A stretch of 64,000 nucleotides of DNA from Flaviflagellibacter rhizophilus. Its GTDB lineage: Bacteria > Pseudomonadota > Alphaproteobacteria > Rhizobiales > Methylopilaceae. Below the pieces are notes generated by a model. The model was not told where the DNA came from and did not search any database. It saw only the letters and a list, made by a program, of their open reading frames with translations. This document shows, piece by piece, positions 61,416 to 64,000 of this stretch (positions are counted from its first letter, which is position 1; every line of letters begins with the position of its first letter). The position numbers and the translations under genes are program-made. The stretch covers positions 1 through 64,000 of the forward strand of contig NZ_JAXAFJ010000009.1 of NCBI RefSeq assembly GCF_033898525.1. The letters run 5' to 3'.

Positions 61416-61598
61416 GTTGGCCGCCTCGAGACGTTGATCATCCTCTGGGGCATGCGATGGACGAGCCTGGAGCGCCAGCCGTTGCCACTCCGCAGCCATT
61501 CTAAGCCAAGTAGCCTTGTCGGCTGTCACAGAAGCCTGCTTGGCGTGCTCCTGACACGCCGCCGCCTTGCGATGGTACTCGTCTGCTTTGGTGGTCAT
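61395..61598 (-). CDS. Small conserved helical protein of rhizobial type
   Basis: A 67-residue protein. KADEYHRKAAACQEHAKQA and WLRMAAEWQRLALQA reproduce a pattern seen in many short rhizobial proteins (KADEYRxKAxEC...WxxLAxxWRxLA), which form a helical hairpin. Function is unknown. It lies in a run of minus-strand small genes (62352 down to 61395). Confidence 0.6.
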   Translation of the reverse strand: MTTKADEYHRKAAACQEHAKQASVTADKATWLRMAAEWQRLALQARPSHAPEDDQRLEAANSCPRRS

Positions 61599-61628
61599 GG
61601 ATCTTCTGCGCTCAGTGCGGGCACTCTT

Positions 61629-61847
61629 CTACGCGCCTGACCAGCCGATGCCCAGCGCGTCGAGCGCCGCAGTCAGCTGGCAGCGCAGGCAGACGCCGGG
61701 TCTGGCCGGCGCGACGGAAACCACCTCGACGCGCTCCGACTTAATGGCCGCACGCAGCGGCACCGCATAGGCGTCAGCGATCAGGCGACGGCATGGATGC
61801 CGCGCACGATGTCCAATGGCGCTCGGTACAGCCGTGGTTCTCGGCAA
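61629..61847 (-). CDS. Possible small CxxC protein
   Basis: The frame encodes RHPCRRLIADAYAVPLRAAI and a GVCLRCQLTAAL motif near the end, giving three cysteines suited to metal or disulfide use. The start is uncertain: a TTG at 61847 is the first plausible one, and the frame continues upstream through another small gene. Comparison with databases would decide. Confidence 0.35.
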   Translation of the reverse strand: MPRTTAVPSAIGHRARHPCRRLIADAYAVPLRAAIKSERVEVVSVAPARPGVCLRCQLTAALDALGIGWSGA

Positions 61848-61893
61848 GGTGCTTGTCGAGTTCTGCGGCTTTGCCGCAAAACTCCGCGAAGCC

Positions 61894-62031
61894 TCAACTG
61901 AGCGAAGATCCTGCTTGCTTGTCCGAGAGTTGCTTAATGTGACGATCAATCTGCGCGCCCATCCAGACGATCGTACAGATGATGACGAGAAGCCCCACCA
62001 GGAACAGCGCGAACGGCTTAACGACCCGCAT
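61894..62031 (-). CDS. Small one-pass membrane protein
   Basis: A 45-residue protein: basic MRVVKP, a clear hydrophobic helix (FALFLVGLLVIICTIVWMG), then a polar tail with KQLSDKQ. GAGGCAGG precedes the ATG. The frame is open 19 codons further upstream without a better start. No family recognised. Confidence 0.5.
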   Translation of the reverse strand: MRVVKPFALFLVGLLVIICTIVWMGAQIDRHIKQLSDKQAGSSLS

Positions 62032-62130
62032 CCTGCCTCGTCCATTCTCGTAGCAAGATGACGTCGTGGGCCGCCGGTCTTCGAACACTGCTCCGGACCC
62101 TCATGCGATGCCTTGGTCCCACAGTTCCCA

Positions 62131-62352
62131 CTAGTGGATCGAGAACTTCAGATTGAGCACGGGGTGGCTGGCTTCGTCCGTGACGATCATCTGCCAGTCC
62201 GACGTACCGGCAACATCGTCGCTAAATTCACGCAGCATCTCTCCTGCAGCTCGAACCGCACACCGCCGTACGACAACCATGTCAGCGCACTCCGCGCCGA
62301 TAGGATCGGGAAGAAATCTGTTGTCGATGATGTTGAAATAAAAGCGCGGCAT
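62131..62352 (-). CDS. DUF6894 protein (copy 3)
   Basis: A 73-residue protein opening MPRFYFNIIDNRFLPDPIGAE, the classical DUF6894 N-terminus, with helix VVRRCAVRAAGEML and strands WQMIVTDEA, VLNLKFSI. It is transcribed divergently from the second Crp/Fnr gene, with a 175-bp spacer between them, and is more canonical than copy 2. Confidence 0.85.
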   Translation of the reverse strand: MPRFYFNIIDNRFLPDPIGAECADMVVVRRCAVRAAGEMLREFSDDVAGTSDWQMIVTDEASHPVLNLKFSIH

Positions 62353-62527
62353 GTCGACTCCGATCTGGGAGCGACATGCCGCCAAATGACGGCAAACACC
62401 GCCGCTTACACATCGGGGTTTGCAGGACTATCCACAAGGGTTTTTAACAAATGATAAGTTTGACCTGCTGCCGAGTGCCTACCCTCTAGAGGAATGTGAG
62501 GCAGCGCTTCGCAATGGAGAGGCGCGC

Positions 62528-63277
62528 ATGATGACGTCCCTGGCTCATGGCGCCGGACCTTTGATCCGCAAACTTGAACGCCTCATCCGGCTAAACGACG
62601 ATGAGCGACAAGCGCTGGATCAGTTGCCGTTACGCATTGCCACGTTTGAACCCGGCCACGAGATCACCAGACAGGGAGACAGGCCGCAGCATTGCGTCGC
62701 GGTCCTGGAGGGTTTCTGCTCGGTGTCGAAGATCGTTGGAGAGGGTGGACGATCGATCGTGTCGTTCCACATCCCGGGAGACATTCCCGACCTTCAGAGC
62801 CTGCACGTAGCCGAAATGGACGTGTCTTTAACGGCCCTGACCAAGACCAGGGTCCTTCTCATCCAACACGAGGACGCTCGCCGGCTTTGTGCTCAATCCG
62901 CCGCAATCACGCATGCCTTTTGGCGTGAGACGCTTATCGCGGGCGCCATTGCAAAAGAGTGGGTCGTGAACCTGGGGCAACGCGATGCGCTCGCAAGGGT
63001 CGCGCATCTCTTCTGCGAGACAATCGCGCGCCTGGAGGTGGTAGGTCTCGCAGATGATCGCCGCTGCCACTTCCCTGTGACGCAGGAACAGCTCGGCGAG
63101 GCGATGGGCTTATCCACCATCCATATCAACCGCACTCTGCAGGAACTTAGAAGCCGCGGCTTGATCTCGTGGGAACGGGGCGATCTGGAAGCTCTTAGGT
63201 GGGAAGATTTGAAGGCGGTGGGCGACTTCGATCCAGGTTACCTCAGCCTCGCGCCTGATTGGGTAGTGCTTCGCTGA
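62528..63277 (+). CDS. Crp/Fnr family transcriptional regulator (second copy)
   Basis: A 249-residue regulator. The N-terminal effector roll (PLIRKLERLIRLNDDERQAL, FEPGHEITRQGDRPQHCVAVLEGF about residues 38-61, VSFHIPGDIPDLQSLH) and a C-terminal winged helix (FPVTQEQLGEAMGLSTIHINRTLQEL, about 192-217, with RGLISWERG) are complete. It is of the common rhizobial NarR/Crp type, with no [4Fe-4S] Cys cluster. GGAGAGG lies before two ATGs. It differs clearly from the first Crp/Fnr protein. Confidence 0.9.
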   Translation: MMTSLAHGAGPLIRKLERLIRLNDDERQALDQLPLRIATFEPGHEITRQGDRPQHCVAVLEGFCSVSKIVGEGGRSIVSFHIPGDIPDLQSLHVAEMDVSLTALTKTRVLLIQHEDARRLCAQSAAITHAFWRETLIAGAIAKEWVVNLGQRDALARVAHLFCETIARLEVVGLADDRRCHFPVTQEQLGEAMGLSTIHINRTLQELRSRGLISWERGDLEALRWEDLKAVGDFDPGYLSLAPDWVVLR

Positions 63278-63350
63278 TTTGAGACAATGATGCTTTCATG
63301 CCAATGGCCACCCCAAGAGCCACGATGGCAGGACAGAGCAACCAGCTCAT
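63243..63350 (-). CDS. Possible mini membrane protein
   Basis: A 35-residue frame opening MSWLLCPAIVALGVAIGMKA with a hydrophobic helix. It overlaps the 3' end of the Crp/Fnr gene in antisense, and the ribosome site is weak (TAGG). Listed with low confidence because of its membrane-like composition only. Confidence 0.25.
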   Translation of the reverse strand: MSWLLCPAIVALGVAIGMKASLSQISEALPNQARG

Positions 63351-63529
63351 CCTATACGGGCAAGTCAGCAACCCTGCACCATAGCGCACCGCCAGAACCG
63401 TTCTTAACAAATGATGGGCTCGTCTTCTGACGAAGATTGCACCCTTTGATGAACCGGTTGCCCACACCCACCGGTTGGGCTGACGGGGCCGCGGCCGCTC
63501 GCCGTGGTCCCGTACGCTCTGGGGGCCGT

Positions 63530-63730
63530 ATGGATCCTTACTTTGTTATCGCCTGTTGGGCTGTCTTTTCGATCATCGTTCTGCTCGCATGGTTCGCGAC
63601 CGTGCGCCAGGAGCCGGACGACCTGCAGGATTTTCAACAGAAGCACGTTCAACGCAGCTCTTCGACGTCTGCTCACCAGAAAGTGCCAGCCGATGCAGAG
63701 ACTTACAGCTCTGATCAAGTACGAGGGTGA
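63530..63730 (+). CDS. Small one-pass membrane protein
   Basis: A 66-residue protein: MDPYF, a hydrophobic helix (VIACWAVFSIIVLLAWFATV), then a polar tail rich in Gln, Asp and Ser. GGGGG lies just before the ATG. The end overlaps the next gene by 38 nt. No family recognised. Confidence 0.5.
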   Translation: MDPYFVIACWAVFSIIVLLAWFATVRQEPDDLQDFQQKHVQRSSSTSAHQKVPADAETYSSDQVRG

Positions 63731-63962
63731 GCTCTGGGCCGTCGACAATGGCGACGGCGCGCACAAGCTTTATCAAACGCGCGACGCCGCACTACGCAGC
63801 GTTCTCAACTGGGCGAACTCCGTAGATCAGGATCCGACAGTTATTCAGCTGCAAATCGTCGGGGAGGACGGGATAACCTCACGCCTGGCCATCGAAGCGG
63901 TACCGGGTGCGATCCTGTTCGACAATCTATGCCCGTGGGTATGGAGCGACGATCATGCTTGA
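63693..63962 (+). CDS. Small DUF2188-like protein
   Basis: An 89-residue protein with a KYEGELWAVDNGDGAHKLYQ segment followed by a helix (TRDAALRSVLNWANSV) and IQLQIVGEDG. This strand-strand-helix layout resembles DUF2188-type proteins. The ATG at 63693 begins inside the preceding gene. The frame is open upstream but changes character there, so this start is preferred. Confidence 0.6.
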   Translation: MQRLTALIKYEGELWAVDNGDGAHKLYQTRDAALRSVLNWANSVDQDPTVIQLQIVGEDGITSRLAIEAVPGAILFDNLCPWVWSDDHA

Positions 63963-64000
63963 TATCTGAATGGGCTGCCCGTCCGCCAGCAAAGCGGACT

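Noticed and set aside
55947..64000. Prophage or integrative element after tRNA-Val
   Set aside because: No integrase, structural phage gene, transposase or repeat of the tRNA end is visible within the window; kept only as an accessory-region finding.
1..64000. CRISPR array or insertion sequence
   Set aside because: No regularly spaced repeats, cas genes, transposase frames or terminal inverted repeats were seen.

Overview
The window is high-GC, densely coded bacterial DNA that looks like an alphaproteobacterium of the order Hyphomicrobiales (Rhizobiales). Signs of this are a DksA with a degenerate zinc finger, CpdR, an LdtR-type MarR regulator near its L,D-transpeptidase, a rhizobial porin, the gene block CBP3 chaperone - DUF177 - plsX - fabH - ihfA - merR, the TIGR02587/TIGR02588 pair and several DUF6894 proteins. 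The genus cannot be fixed from the sequence alone; a Phyllobacteriaceae-like organism is an inference.

Layout. 1-8.8 kb: housekeeping and transport (tail of an unknown gene, dksA, a PQQ-type sugar dehydrogenase, a DMT protein, a purine-type permease, a WG-repeat exported protein, uvrB with long extensions, two tandem small PepSY-like proteins). 8.8-17.7 kb: envelope and general metabolism (OpgC acyltransferase with a downstream SGNH-like protein, DoxX, DUF3072, RlpA, a cupin, ornithine/diaminopimelate-type decarboxylase, RNase T2, RlmJ, heme A synthase, DUF2842). 17.7-29.3 kb: a compact exopolysaccharide locus built around a divergent promoter near 20.9 kb. It holds a deacetylase, a co-polymerase with a decayed kinase domain, an outer-membrane export protein, a GT4, an initiating phosphoglycosyltransferase, a flippase, a GT2, a polymerase/ligase, and then MurJ. 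The gene set resembles holdfast or unipolar-polysaccharide loci. 29.6-31.7 kb: porin, tRNA-Pro(GGG) and a 0.7-kb stretch with no convincing gene.

31.7-36.1 kb is the lipid/IHF operon (minus strand). 36.2-44.5 kb runs bamE, then a long minus-strand operon glyA-nrdR-ribD-ribE-ribH-nusB-thiL-hppA. 44.7-48.0 kb holds an L,D-transpeptidase, the unknown-function pair TIGR02587/TIGR02588, and ldtR. 48.2-55.9 kb holds hemB, ilvA, a nucleosidase, an RDD protein, bpt, hisN, N-formylglutamate amidohydrolase and cpdR, ending at tRNA-Val(GAC).

Immediately after tRNA-Val the character changes. From about 56.0 kb to the window end there are only short, poorly known genes: an exported nuclease, an SRAP-family protein, two Crp/Fnr regulators, three DUF6894 proteins and many mini-ORFs. 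This looks like an accessory region, although no integrase or second attachment site is visible. Its most unusual feature is a pair of 95-nt paralogous mini-genes (56724-56818 and 59405-59499). Each would encode a 31-residue single-pass membrane peptide if read with the same -1 shift at the same place. The first sits inside a very tight five-ORF operon that begins with the nuclease and ends with the SRAP gene.
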